Source: Streptosporangium nondiastaticum (GTDB lineage: Bacteria > Actinomycetota > Actinomycetes > Streptomycetales > Streptomycetaceae). Taken from it: a stretch of DNA of 41,152 bases. The position numbers were made by a program, and so were the translations under genes. Every line of letters starts with the position of its first letter. The first letter of the stretch is position 1. The notes beneath the pieces are model-generated. The model did no database searches. It was not told the DNA's origin and saw only the letters and a list, made by a program, of their open reading frames with translations. Positions 1 through 7,682 of this stretch are shown here, one piece after another. The DNA is taken from contig NZ_PXWG01000054.1 of NCBI RefSeq assembly GCF_003011965.1, positions 1 to 41,152 on the forward strand, written 5' to 3'.

Positions 1-55
1 CCCCGGCCCCTCCCGTACCAGCCGGCCGACCGCCGCACACCACCCACGTCAATAC

Positions 56-964
56 GTGCTCCCTCAACGGGCGGGCGGGTGGGAGGAATCCCGTGCCGAA
101 GGCACGGGATATCTTCGCGTGGACGCGGGCGTCACCGCGGGAGACGCGATCACCCCGTACTACGACCCCCTCCTCGCGAAGGTCATCGCCTGGGCCCCCA
201 CCCGGCCGGAGGCCGTCCGCCTGCTGGCCCGCGCACTGGAGCGCGCCCGCATCCACGGCCCGGTGACCAACCGCGATCTCCTCGTACGCTCCCTTCGGCA
301 CGAGGAATTCGCCGGTGCGCGGATGGACACCGGCTTCTACGAACGGCACTTGGACGCCCTCACCGCGCCACGCGCCGACGGCGCCGCAACCGCCGCCCTC
401 GCCGCGGCCGTTGCCGACGCGCAAGGCCGCTCCCGCTTCGGCGGCTGGCGCAACCTCCCCTCCCAGCCGCAGGAGAAGCGCTACCGCTCCGAACCGGACG
501 GCGAGGAGCGCACCGTGCGGTACCGCCTCACCCGGCACGGCCTGGAGGCCGAAGGCGGAGTCCGCCTCCTGGAGGCGACCCGCACCCACGTGGTCCTGGA
601 GGCGCACGGCCTCCGCGCCCGCTACGACGTGGCCGCGTACGGCGACGACGTCTACGTGGACACGCCCTGGGGCGCCCACGCCTTCACGCTCCTGCCCCGC
701 TTCCCCGACCCCGCCGCCGCGCTGCCGGAGCCGGGATCCCTCCTGGCCCCCATGCCCGGCACGGTGGTCCGTATCGCGGAGGGAATCACCGAAGGCGCCG
801 AAGTCCGGGCCGGGCAGCCGTTGTTGTGGCTTGAGGCCATGAAAATGGAGCACCGCGTCGTCTCGCCGGCCACCGGCACGCTCACCGCCCTGCACGCCGC
901 CCCCGGCCGTCAGGTCGAGGTCGGGTCCCTGCTCGCCGTCGTCACCGAGGAGCCGACGCCATGA
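56..964 (+). CDS. Acyl-CoA carboxylase alpha (biotin carboxylase/BCCP) subunit, 5'-truncated
   Basis: This is the C-terminal part of an acetyl/propionyl-CoA-type carboxylase alpha chain, which carboxylates biotin with ATP and bicarbonate and carries it on its own biotinyl domain. Residues about 20-100 match the end of the biotin carboxylase fold (LRVDAGVTAGDAITPYYDP, then LLAKVIAW and ARIHGPVTNRDLL). The end is a biotinyl domain with EAMKMEH, the biotinylated lysine being residue 263 (codon 842-844). The reading frame stays open to the left edge, but upstream of about position 113 none of the three forward frames resembles the ATP-grasp part, for example the usual RLYAEDP segment. A mobile-element-like hairpin lies just there. 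The GTG at 56 has no ribosome site and is nominal. The stop overlaps the next ATG (ATGA). The gene is probably a remnant; alternatively the left edge is a real but very divergent N-terminal part. Confidence 0.8.
   Translation: MLPQRAGGWEESRAEGTGYLRVDAGVTAGDAITPYYDPLLAKVIAWAPTRPEAVRLLARALERARIHGPVTNRDLLVRSLRHEEFAGARMDTGFYERHLDALTAPRADGAATAALAAAVADAQGRSRFGGWRNLPSQPQEKRYRSEPDGEERTVRYRLTRHGLEAEGGVRLLEATRTHVVLEAHGLRARYDVAAYGDDVYVDTPWGAHAFTLLPRFPDPAAALPEPGSLLAPMPGTVVRIAEGITEGAEVRAGQPLLWLEAMKMEHRVVSPATGTLTALHAAPGRQVEVGSLLAVVTEEPTP
85..115 (+). mobile_element. Possible right end of an IS200/IS605-family element (hairpin)
   Basis: A GGAATCCCGTGCC arm, a GAA loop and a GGCACGGGAT arm form a 10-bp perfect hairpin directly before the point where biotin carboxylase homology begins. 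Right ends of IS200/IS605 elements with tnpB in Streptomyces typically read GGAATCCC, stem, GGG (from memory), and the 3' end of the TnpB guide RNA lies there. No tnpB or tnpA is inside the window, because it starts only 85 bases upstream. The usual terminal TCAA-like tetranucleotide is not obvious. It may instead be a chance hairpin. Confidence 0.35.
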
Positions 965-2118
965 GCTTCACCGAATCCCAGGAACACCGCGACCTGCGCG
1001 CCGCCGTCGCCGCGCTCGGCAAGCGCTACGGCCGCGACTACGTCACCGAGGTCGTCCGCGAAGGCCGCTACCCCGACGAGCTGTGGGCCGAGGCCGGGGC
1101 GCTCGGATACCTCGGTGTGAACCTTCCCGAGGAGTACGGGGGCGGCGGGCGCGGCATAACCGAGCTCGCCGTCGTCCTGGAGGAGCTCGGCGCCGCGGGC
1201 TGCCCCCTGCTGATGATGGTCGTCTCGCCCGCCATCTGCGGCAGCGTGATCGCCCGCTTCGGCACCGAGGCGCAGAAGCGGAAGTGGCTGCCCGGCATCG
1301 CCGCCGGCACGTACCGGATGGCCTTCGGCATCACCGAGCCGGAGGCGGGGTCGAATTCCCACCGCATCACGACCACCGCGCGGCGGGAAGGGGACGGGTG
1401 GGTGCTCAACGGCCGCAAGGTCTTCATCTCGGGCGTGGACATCGCGGACGCGACGCTGATCGTGGGGCGAACGGAGGACGAGCGTACGGGGAAGCTCAAA
1501 CCCTGTTTGTTCGTGGTGGAGAGGGACGCACCGGGTTTCCTGAAGGCCGCCATTCCGATGGAACTGGCGGCGCCTGAGAAGCAGTTCGAGCTCACCTTCG
1601 ATCAAGTGCGGCTGCCTGCGGACGCTCTTGTCGGCGATGAGGACGCAGGGCTCCTCCAGCTGTTCGCCGGCCTCAACCCCGAGCGCGTCATGACCGCCGC
1701 CTTCGCCCTCGGCATGGCCCGTCACGCCCTGGCCCGCGCCGTCGACTACGCCCGCACGCGCACCGTCTGGCGCGAGCCCATCGGCGCCCACCAGGCCGTC
1801 GCGCACCCCCTGGCCGAGTCCCACGTCGAGATCGAGCTCGCCCGGCTGATGATGCTCAAGGCGGCCCATCTCTACGACGCCGGCGACGACATGGGCGCGG
1901 GCGAGGCGGCCAACATGGCCAAGTTCGCCGCCGCCGACGCCGCCGTCCGCGCCGTCGACCGGGCCGTCCACACCCTCGGCGGCAACGGGCTGGCGAGCGA
2001 GTACGGGCTGGCCTCCCTGCTCACCGCGGTGCGCGTGGCGCGGATCGCCCCGGTCAGCCGGGAGATGATCCTGAACTACGTGTCGCACACGACGCTGGGA
2101 CTCCCCAAGTCGTACTGA
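961..2118 (+). CDS. Acyl-CoA dehydrogenase
   Basis: This 385-residue FAD-dependent acyl-CoA dehydrogenase introduces an alpha,beta double bond into an acyl-CoA and passes electrons to ETF. Its length matches the family. Visible marks are the FAD/substrate segment AFGITEPEAGSNS (residues about 121-133), the middle beta-domain with WVLNGRKVFISG, and the C-terminal helical domain with LGGNGLASEYG. The C-terminal catalytic glutamate position of medium-chain enzymes reads IAPVSRE, whereas helix G carries a glutamate in GLNPERVM. That is the arrangement of isovaleryl-CoA and long-chain dehydrogenases and favours a branched substrate. It overlaps the carboxylase stop by four bases and is followed 15 bases later by the hydratase gene, so it is part of one operon. 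Confidence 0.9.
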   Translation: MSFTESQEHRDLRAAVAALGKRYGRDYVTEVVREGRYPDELWAEAGALGYLGVNLPEEYGGGGRGITELAVVLEELGAAGCPLLMMVVSPAICGSVIARFGTEAQKRKWLPGIAAGTYRMAFGITEPEAGSNSHRITTTARREGDGWVLNGRKVFISGVDIADATLIVGRTEDERTGKLKPCLFVVERDAPGFLKAAIPMELAAPEKQFELTFDQVRLPADALVGDEDAGLLQLFAGLNPERVMTAAFALGMARHALARAVDYARTRTVWREPIGAHQAVAHPLAESHVEIELARLMMLKAAHLYDAGDDMGAGEAANMAKFAAADAAVRAVDRAVHTLGGNGLASEYGLASLLTAVRVARIAPVSREMILNYVSHTTLGLPKSY

Positions 2119-2133
2119 GAAAGGTGGCTTTCT

Positions 2134-2862
2134 GTGACGCTGGTCCGCCGCTCCGCCGAGCACGGCATCACCACCCTGACCCTGGACTCCCCCCACAACC
2201 GCAACGCCCTGTCGTCCCGCCTCGTCGCCGAACTGCTGGCAGGGCTTGCGGAGGCGGGGGAGGACGCCGGGACGCGTGCCGTCCTGCTGACCCACACCGG
2301 CAACACCTTCTGTTCCGGGGCCGATCTGACGGAGGCGGGCCCGGACGGGCCGCAGGCCCTCGTACGGCTCATGCGCGCTGTGATCGGGCTGCGCAAGCCG
2401 GTCGTGGCGCGGGTGGACGGACACGCGCGGGCCGGGGGCCTGGGGCTGCTGGGGGCCTGTGACATCTCCGTGGCGGGGGAGGGCGCCACGTTCGCGTTCA
2501 CCGAGGCCCGGCTCGGGCTCGCGCCCGCGGTGATATCGCTGCCGCTGCTGCCGCGCCTCGACCCGCGCGCCGCGGCCCGCTACTACCTGACCGGCGAGCG
2601 GTTCGGGGCCGCCGAGGCCGTACGGATCGGGCTCGTCACCGCCGGGGAGCAGGAGCTGGACGCGATCCTGGACGGACTGCGGCGCGGCTCTCCGCAGGGC
2701 CTCGCCGAGTCGAAGGCCCTGGCCACGGCCGAGGTGCGGAGGGCCTTCGAGCGGGACGCGGAGTCTCTCACCGCCCTGTCCGCCCGGCTCTTCGCCTCCG
2801 CGGAGGCCCGCGAGGGCATGACCGCCTTTCTTGAGCGCAGGGAGCCGGTATGGGCCCGCTGA
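2134..2862 (+). CDS. Enoyl-CoA hydratase/isomerase family protein
   Basis: This 242-residue crotonase-fold protein probably hydrates an enoyl-CoA made by the upstream dehydrogenase. The GTG start has an AGAAAGGTGG ribosome site. Seen motifs are FCSGADL (CoA and oxyanion region), ARAGGLGLLGACD and FAFTEARLGLAP. The second catalytic glutamate (TEARLG) is present. The first, normally GGxxEL, reads GGLGLLGACD, so glycine replaces glutamate. That pattern occurs in some methylglutaconyl/isohexenylglutaconyl-CoA hydratase-like proteins and makes the exact reaction uncertain. With a carboxylase and a dehydrogenase alongside, a leucine or isoprenoid-type branched acyl-CoA pathway is plausible, but this is inference. 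Its 3' end overlaps the TetR start by 13 bases. Confidence 0.85.
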   Translation: MTLVRRSAEHGITTLTLDSPHNRNALSSRLVAELLAGLAEAGEDAGTRAVLLTHTGNTFCSGADLTEAGPDGPQALVRLMRAVIGLRKPVVARVDGHARAGGLGLLGACDISVAGEGATFAFTEARLGLAPAVISLPLLPRLDPRAAARYYLTGERFGAAEAVRIGLVTAGEQELDAILDGLRRGSPQGLAESKALATAEVRRAFERDAESLTALSARLFASAEAREGMTAFLERREPVWAR

Positions 2863-3449
2863 GCCTCCCCAAGCAGGACCGCAGCCGCGCCACGCGGCAG
2901 CGGCTCCTGGAGGCGGCGGTCGCCTGCCTCGCCGAGCGCGGGTGGGCCGGGTCGACGGTCTCCGTCGTCGCCGAGCGGGCCGGCGTCTCGCGCGGGGCCG
3001 CACAGCACCACTTCCGCACGCGCGAGGAGCTCTTCACGGCGGCCGTCGAGTACGTCGCCGAAGAGCGGTCGGCAGCCGTGCGCGGCCTGCTGCCGCAGGT
3101 GCAGCTGATCACCGGCCCGGCCCGTACGCACGTGGCCGTCGGCCAGCTCGTCGGCCTCTGCACGGGGCCGCTGTTCCGCGCCGCCCTGCACCTGTGGGTG
3201 GCCGCCGCGAACGACGCGGCGCTGCGGGGTCCGGTCACCGAACTGGAGGCGCGCGTCGGCCGCGAGGTGCACCGCATGGCGGTGGAGCTCCTCGGCGCCG
3301 ACGAGCGCCGCCCCGGCGTCCGCGAAACCGTCCAGGGCTTCCTCGACATGTGCCGCGGCCTGGGCCTCGCGACCCTCCTGACCGACGACAGCGCCCGGCG
3401 CGAACGCCTGGTGAAGCACTGGACGGCGGTCCTCAGCGACCTGCTGTGA
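2850..3449 (+). CDS. TetR/AcrR-family transcriptional regulator
   Basis: This 199-residue regulator has an N-terminal helix-turn-helix: RQRLLEAAVACLAERGW, then VAERAGVSRGAAQHHFRTRE at residues about 31-50, the canonical TetR DNA-binding segment. The C-terminal part is a helical ligand domain with no recognisable specificity. Its start overlaps the end of the hydratase gene, so it is probably co-transcribed and represses its own catabolic operon, releasing on an acyl-CoA. That role is inferred from position; the operator would lie upstream of the operon, outside this window. Confidence 0.88.
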   Translation: MGPLSLPKQDRSRATRQRLLEAAVACLAERGWAGSTVSVVAERAGVSRGAAQHHFRTREELFTAAVEYVAEERSAAVRGLLPQVQLITGPARTHVAVGQLVGLCTGPLFRAALHLWVAAANDAALRGPVTELEARVGREVHRMAVELLGADERRPGVRETVQGFLDMCRGLGLATLLTDDSARRERLVKHWTAVLSDLL

Positions 3450-3452
3450 CGG

Positions 3453-3486
3453 TGTGTACGGGCGGTCGCACGACCGCCCGCACACA
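3453..3486. terminator. Bidirectional hairpin between convergent TetR and citrate synthase genes
   Basis: An inverted repeat follows the TetR stop. CGGGCGGTCG (3459-3468) pairs with CGACCGCCCG (3471-3480), extended by TGTGT/ACACA after one mismatch. It sits five bases before the citrate synthase stop on the other strand and can end transcripts from both sides. Confidence 0.65.
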
Positions 3487-3491
3487 GCTGG

Positions 3492-4610
3492 TCAGCCCCC
3501 GACCGCCGCCTTGCCCGTGATGTCGGCGAAGCCCTCGATCTCGCGCGGGTCGCGCGAGCCCGGGCCCACGTAGCGGGCCGACGGGCGGACCAGGCGGCCC
3601 GTGCGCTTCTGCTCCAGGATGTGCGCGCTCCAGCCGGCCGTGCGGGCGCAGGTGAACATCGACGTGAACATGTGCGCCGGGACCTCGGCGAAGTCCAGGA
3701 CGATGGCCGCCCAGAACTCGACGTTCGTGGCGAGGACACGGTCCGGGCGGCGGTTGTGGAGCTCCTCCAGGGCCGCCTTCTCCAGGGCCTCGGCGACCTC
3801 GTAGCGCGGCGCGGCCAGCTCGCGGGCCGTGCGGCGCAGGACGCGGGCGCGCGGGTCCTCGGCGCGGTAGACGCGGTGGCCGAAGCCCATGAGGCGCTCG
3901 CCGTTGTCCAGGGCGCGCTTGACGTACGCCGTGGCGTCGCCCGTGCGCTCGATCTCCTCGATCATGCCGAGGACGCGGGACGGCGCGCCGCCGTGCAGCG
4001 GGCCCGACATGGCGCCGACCGCGCCGGACAGCGCCGCGGCCACGTCCGCGCCGGTGGAGGCGATGACGCGGGCCGTGAACGTGGAGGCGTTCATGCCGTG
4101 CTCGGCGGCGGACGTCCAGTACGCGTCGACGGCCTTGACGTGCCGGGGGTCGGGCTCGCCGCGCCAGCGCTTCATGAAGCGCTCGACGACGGTCTCCGCC
4201 TTGTCGATCTCGCGCTGCGGCACCATCGGCAGGCCCTGCCCGCGCGCCGACTGCGCGACGTAGGAGAGGGCCATGACGGCGGCGCGGGCGAGGTTGTCGC
4301 GGGCGGTGGCCTCGTCGATGTCGAGGAGCGGCTTGAGGCCCCACACGGGGGCGAGCATCGCGAGCGCGGACTGGACGTCGACGCGGATGTCACCCGAGTG
4401 GACGGGGATCGGGAAGGGCTCGGCGGGCGGCAGGCCGGGGTTGAACGAGCCGTCGACCAGCAGGCCCCAGACGTTGCCGAAGGACACCTGGCCGACCAGG
4501 TCCTCGATGTCGACGCCTCGGTAGCGGAGGGAGCCGCCTTCCTTGTCGGGTTCGGCGATCTCCGTCTCGAACGCGACGACTCCTTCGAGTCCGGGTACGA
4601 AGTCGGACAT
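3492..4610 (-). CDS. Citrate synthase-like protein (citrate synthase 2 type)
   Basis: This 372-residue citrate/2-methylcitrate synthase family enzyme condenses an acyl-CoA with oxaloacetate. The start at 4610 (MSDFVPGLEGV) has AGGAG seven bases upstream; an in-frame ATG five codons earlier lacks such a site. Motifs are SLRYRGVDIEDL near the N terminus, GPLHGGAPSRVL with His206, GFGHRVYRAEDPRA with His245, and NVEFW with Glu298 where most citrate synthases have the catalytic aspartate (NVDF). It is shorter than the main Streptomyces citrate synthase CitA (about 430 residues), so it is a paralogue and could use propionyl-CoA. It is divergent from pdxH. Confidence 0.87.
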   Translation of the reverse strand: MSDFVPGLEGVVAFETEIAEPDKEGGSLRYRGVDIEDLVGQVSFGNVWGLLVDGSFNPGLPPAEPFPIPVHSGDIRVDVQSALAMLAPVWGLKPLLDIDEATARDNLARAAVMALSYVAQSARGQGLPMVPQREIDKAETVVERFMKRWRGEPDPRHVKAVDAYWTSAAEHGMNASTFTARVIASTGADVAAALSGAVGAMSGPLHGGAPSRVLGMIEEIERTGDATAYVKRALDNGERLMGFGHRVYRAEDPRARVLRRTARELAAPRYEVAEALEKAALEELHNRRPDRVLATNVEFWAAIVLDFAEVPAHMFTSMFTCARTAGWSAHILEQKRTGRLVRPSARYVGPGSRDPREIEGFADITGKAAVGG

Positions 4611-5008
4611 CAGGCGGCTCCTCATGACGTGTGCGACAGCTGGGGCGCGAGGCCCGGTCGGGCGCGGCTGCTTGCCTGTCCCTGGTGCGGTCCGCGGTCC
4701 GTGCGTCGCTGCGTACGGCCTTGCGGTCCGTCATCGGTCAACCGGGTCATGCCCCGTGCGGCGGGTCTTCACCCGGTTCCGCGCCCGGACCCCTGACGGG
4801 CGGGCTCGTTCCGGATTCCGGCCGGAAACGATAGCCGGTGATGTGCGGGTACCACAGCTTCCCGCCCTGCGATTTTGGGGGGTTCGCCACATGCGGCGAA
4901 AGGTGATGTCCGGCACAGTGGGGGTTTTGCCCGCGAGAGGGTTACGGAGTGCCGCCAGGGGGCAAGTACATCTGCTGATCAGGGCGTGCCTGCTGACAGG
5001 ATGGGCCC
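4611..5008. promoter_or_regulatory. Divergent intergenic region citrate synthase / pdxH
   Basis: This gene-free stretch must hold the promoters of both divergent genes. I see an inverted repeat TTCGCC-N6-GGCGAA (4883-4888 and 4895-4900) that could be an operator. A loose TTACGG with a TACATC-like hexamer lies about 60 to 35 bases before pdxH, but the spacing (19) is too long to be convincing. No convincing small ORF, riboswitch or tRNA is apparent. Confidence 0.4.
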
Positions 5009-5704
5009 GTGACCCACGCCGACGAGTTCCCCGCCCCCGAGTTCCACGGCGGCGCGCTGGACGCCGCAGCCATGCGCGAGCAGTACCGCTCCGAAGGCCT
5101 GTCGGAGAAGGACCTCGCCCCCGATCCCTACGAGCAGTTCGCGCTCTGGTTCGCCGAGGCGTTCGCGGCCGGGCTGCGGGAGCCCAACGCCATGGTCGTC
5201 TCCACGGCCGGCCCCGACGGCCGGCCGAGCTCCCGGACCGTGCTCCTCAAGGGCTACGACCACCACGGCTTCGTCTTCTACACCAACTACGGCTCCCGCA
5301 AGGCCGCCGACCTCGCGCGCAACCCGTACGTCTCGCTGCTGTTCCCCTGGCACCCGATCGGCCGTCAGGTCATCGTCGCCGGCACGGCCGAGCGCGTGGA
5401 CCCGGCGGAGACGGCCGTCTACTTCCACTCGCGCCCGCGCGGCTCGCAGCTGGGCGCGTGGGCGAGCGCGCAGTCGGCCGTCGTGCCGTCGCGCGAGGAG
5501 ATCGACGCCGCGTACGCGCGGCTGCTCGCCCGCTATCCGGAGGGGGAGCCCGTGCCCGTGCCGACGGGCTGGGGCGGCTATCGCGTGACCGCGGAGAGCG
5601 TGGAGTTCTGGCAGGGGCGCGAGAACAGGCTGCACGACCGGCTGCGGTACGTGCGGGAGGGCGGCGAAGGCGAGGCGTGGCGAGTGGAGCGCCTCAGCCC
5701 GTAA
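5009..5704 (+). CDS. pdxH: Pyridoxamine 5'-phosphate oxidase
   Basis: PdxH is the FMN-dependent oxidase that converts pyridoxine/pyridoxamine 5'-phosphate into pyridoxal 5'-phosphate in the salvage pathway. The 231-residue length is normal. Diagnostic stretches are MVVSTAGPDGRPSSRTVLLK (residues 63-82), FYTNYGSRKAADLARNP, the FMN-binding QVIVAGTAERV, the SRPRGSQLGAWASAQS segment, and the C-terminal WGGYRVTAESVEFWQGRENR typical of the PdxH dimerisation tail. The start is GTG with AGGATGG seven bases upstream. The stop codon is the first unit of a GTAAGGC-rich repeat, described separately. Confidence 0.95.
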   Translation: MTHADEFPAPEFHGGALDAAAMREQYRSEGLSEKDLAPDPYEQFALWFAEAFAAGLREPNAMVVSTAGPDGRPSSRTVLLKGYDHHGFVFYTNYGSRKAADLARNPYVSLLFPWHPIGRQVIVAGTAERVDPAETAVYFHSRPRGSQLGAWASAQSAVVPSREEIDAAYARLLARYPEGEPVPVPTGWGGYRVTAESVEFWQGRENRLHDRLRYVREGGEGEAWRVERLSP

Positions 5705-5765
5705 GGCTCGTAAGGCCTGTGCCGTAAGGCTCGCGAGGCCCGTAAGGCGATAAAGCGATAAAGCA
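5699..5765 (+). repeat. GTAAGGC tandem repeat starting at the pdxH stop
   Basis: The stop-codon context CCGTAAGGC recurs as TCGTAAGGC, CCGTAAGGC, CCGTAAGGC and then CGATAAAGC twice. TAA triplets fall at 5702, 5711, 5725, 5743, 5751 and 5759, covering all three frames. It looks like degenerate short tandem duplication of the gene end rather than a designed signal. Confidence 0.6.
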
Positions 5766-5767
5766 GA

Positions 5768-5940
5768 CGATCCGTGGGCCGGTTACCGCCGCGCCCTGCG
5801 GCGCGGCGGTGCCGAGCGGACGACTCGGCGGCCCACGGATCGGGTGACTGCTTGGGATTGGCCGGCGCGTCCCCCAGCTGCAGTCTGGGAGGCCCCGGCG
5901 TTGCGCTTGGCGCGACGACGGGCGCTAGCCCGCAGTCACC
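5768..5940. ncRNA. Large structured palindromic element (candidate ncRNA or leader)
   Basis: This stretch has two adjacent compound stem-loops. In the first, CGATCCGTGGGCC (5768-5780) pairs perfectly with GGCCCACGGATCG (5830-5842) and encloses two inner hairpins: ACCGCCGCGCC/GGCGCGGCGGT (5785-5795 with 5800-5810) and GCCGAG/CTCGGC (5811-5816 with 5824-5829). In the second, GGTGACTGC (5843-5851) pairs with GCAGTCACC (5932-5940) and encloses CCCAG/CTGGG and CGTTGCGC/GCGCGACG hairpins. It lies about 65 bases after pdxH and about 195 bases before the PAS gene. It matches no riboswitch consensus I recognise. It could be a stable small RNA, a pdxH terminator complex or a REP-like element. Confidence 0.5.
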
Positions 5941-6136
5941 TCACGCGTCCGGAATGAAACCATGTCCCGAACCACCTCCCTTCTCGTGTGCGCACCACCC
6001 TAGGAAGCGCGCGGATGAGCGACAACCGAATTTCCGGTGGGCAACGATTTCCCCGAAGACGGTGTGGTGCCCATCACGGTCGAGTTGAATGACCCGTCGT
6101 GCAGGACATGCAGACGCGTCCAGCTGGGGGTACCTC

Positions 6137-7549
6137 GTGACCGCACCACACAAGTCAGGCCCTGCCCGCCCGGCGATCCCGGCGCCCGGTGCCGGGGAAG
6201 CCGCGGGCGATGCCGGGCGCGGCTCCGAACGCGCCCCCGACAGCGACGACTCCGGCCTCCTCGCGGCGCTCCTCGACGGCATGGACACCGCGCTGTGCGC
6301 CTTCGACGCCGACGGCACGGTCACCCACTGGAACCGCGAGGCCGAACGGATACTGGGCTGGACCGCGGCCGAGGCCGTCGGCCGGCAGGGCCTGGCCGGC
6401 TGGGCGGTGCGGCCCGCGGACGCCGCCGAGGTCGCGGCCCGGCTGGACGGGGCGATGGCGGCCCCCGGACGGCACGTTCACGAGTTCGCGCTGCTGACCA
6501 AGGACGGCGGGCGCGTGCTGGTCCGCACCCAGCTGTCGGCCGTGCCGGGCACGGGCGACCGGCCCGCCGGGGTGTACTGCGCGTTCAGCGAGGTCCACAC
6601 CCAGATCGACTTGGAGCGCTCCATCGCGCTCAGCGAGGCCCTCTTCGGAGACGCGTCGTGGGGCGTCGTGCTCGTCGACGCCGACCTGCGGCCCGCCCTC
6701 GCCAACGCCCACGCCGCACGGGCCCTCCGCACGGGCCGCACCGCGCTGCTCGGCCGCCCGCTCGGCGAACTGCTGGAGCAGGGCGTGGAAGAGGTCGAGG
6801 GCGCCCTCCAGCACGTCCTCGCGGCGGGCGCCCCGCCCGCCCCCACCGACCTGTGGGTGACCCTCCGCGACCAGGGCGGCGCCCCGCCCGAGCGGCGCTG
6901 CTGGCGCAGCGGCTTCGTACGGCTGGCCTCGCCGCTCGCCGAGGAACCGGTGCCGCTCGGCGTGGCCTGGCTGTTCCTGGACGTCACCGCCGCCCGCCTC
7001 ACCGAGCAGGACAGCGCCCGGCTGCGCTTCCGCGCCAGCCAGCTGCACCGGGCCGGGCGGGCCGTCGCCGAGTGCGAGGACCCCATGGAAGCGGCCTCCC
7101 TCTACCTCGACTTCGCCCTCGCCGGCTTCGCCGACCACGCCCTGATCGACCTGCTTCCCGAGGCGCAGGCGACCCCCGACTCCCCGGTCCGGCTGATCAG
7201 AGCCACCGCCACGCCCGCGGGCACGCCGGGCCCCTGCCCGGCGACGGGCCGCGGCGGCCTTCCGGTGCCGTACCCGGACGGCCACCCCGCTCTCCAGGCC
7301 GTCGAGCGCTGCGGCTCGGTCCGCGCCGCCTCCGACTGCACCGAGACCTGGGCCACCGCCCGCAAGTGGCCCGAAGGCACGGTGCACGCCCTGGCCACGG
7401 CCCTCCGCAGCCGCGGCCGGACCCTGGGCGCGGTCACCTTCCTCCGCGGCCCGTCCCGCCGCCCGTTCGACCGCTCGGACGCGACGTACGCGGAGGACAT
7501 CGCGTGCCGGGTGGCGGCGTCGATCGACCTGGCGGGCCCGACACCGTAG
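6137..7549 (+). CDS. PAS/GAF sensor protein without output domain
   Basis: This 470-residue cytoplasmic protein has two PAS-like domains followed by a GAF-like domain. The first PAS spans residues about 35-150 (LLDGMDTALCAFDADGTVTH, then WNREAERILGW). The second follows from about 170 (FGDASWGVVLVDADLRPALA). The C-terminal 170 residues resemble the GAF segment that sits between PAS and SpoIIE/PP2C phosphatase in Streptomyces signalling proteins, ending in YAEDIACRVAASIDLA. The protein stops exactly there, with no kinase, phosphatase or DNA-binding output. The GTG at 6137 is preferred because CTGGGGGT lies six to eight bases upstream; an ATG at 6089 has only a poor site. The ligand is unknown. 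Confidence 0.72.
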   Translation: MTAPHKSGPARPAIPAPGAGEAAGDAGRGSERAPDSDDSGLLAALLDGMDTALCAFDADGTVTHWNREAERILGWTAAEAVGRQGLAGWAVRPADAAEVAARLDGAMAAPGRHVHEFALLTKDGGRVLVRTQLSAVPGTGDRPAGVYCAFSEVHTQIDLERSIALSEALFGDASWGVVLVDADLRPALANAHAARALRTGRTALLGRPLGELLEQGVEEVEGALQHVLAAGAPPAPTDLWVTLRDQGGAPPERRCWRSGFVRLASPLAEEPVPLGVAWLFLDVTAARLTEQDSARLRFRASQLHRAGRAVAECEDPMEAASLYLDFALAGFADHALIDLLPEAQATPDSPVRLIRATATPAGTPGPCPATGRGGLPVPYPDGHPALQAVERCGSVRAASDCTETWATARKWPEGTVHALATALRSRGRTLGAVTFLRGPSRRPFDRSDATYAEDIACRVAASIDLAGPTP

Positions 7550-7566
7550 GCCCGTGCGGCGGCGTG

Positions 7567-7650
7567 CCCCGTCAGGGGCGCGGGACAGTGTTCGATCCGC
7601 GGCTCCGCCGCGCGGTCGCGATCAGCCACGACGGACCTGCAGCTGGGTAA
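7567..7650. repeat. Streptomyces-type intergenic G/C-rich repeat
   Basis: CCCCGTCAGGGGCGCGGGAC, then GCGGCTCCGCCGCG and CGATCAGCCACGACGGACC, form a string that I recognise (from memory) as recurring in intergenic regions of many Streptomyces genomes. It contains two small hairpins (CCCC-GTCA-GGGG and GCGGCTCCGCCGC). It separates the convergent PAS and SIS genes and probably ends both transcripts. Confidence 0.55.
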
Positions 7651-7682
7651 CCGGCCCGCATACCCGTAACCCCGGCGGGGCG

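Noticed and set aside
910..3003. 697-codon minus-strand open frame across the catabolic operon
   Set aside because: Low-complexity Arg/Gly/Pro-rich translation opposite clearly recognisable genes; a G/C-rich shadow.
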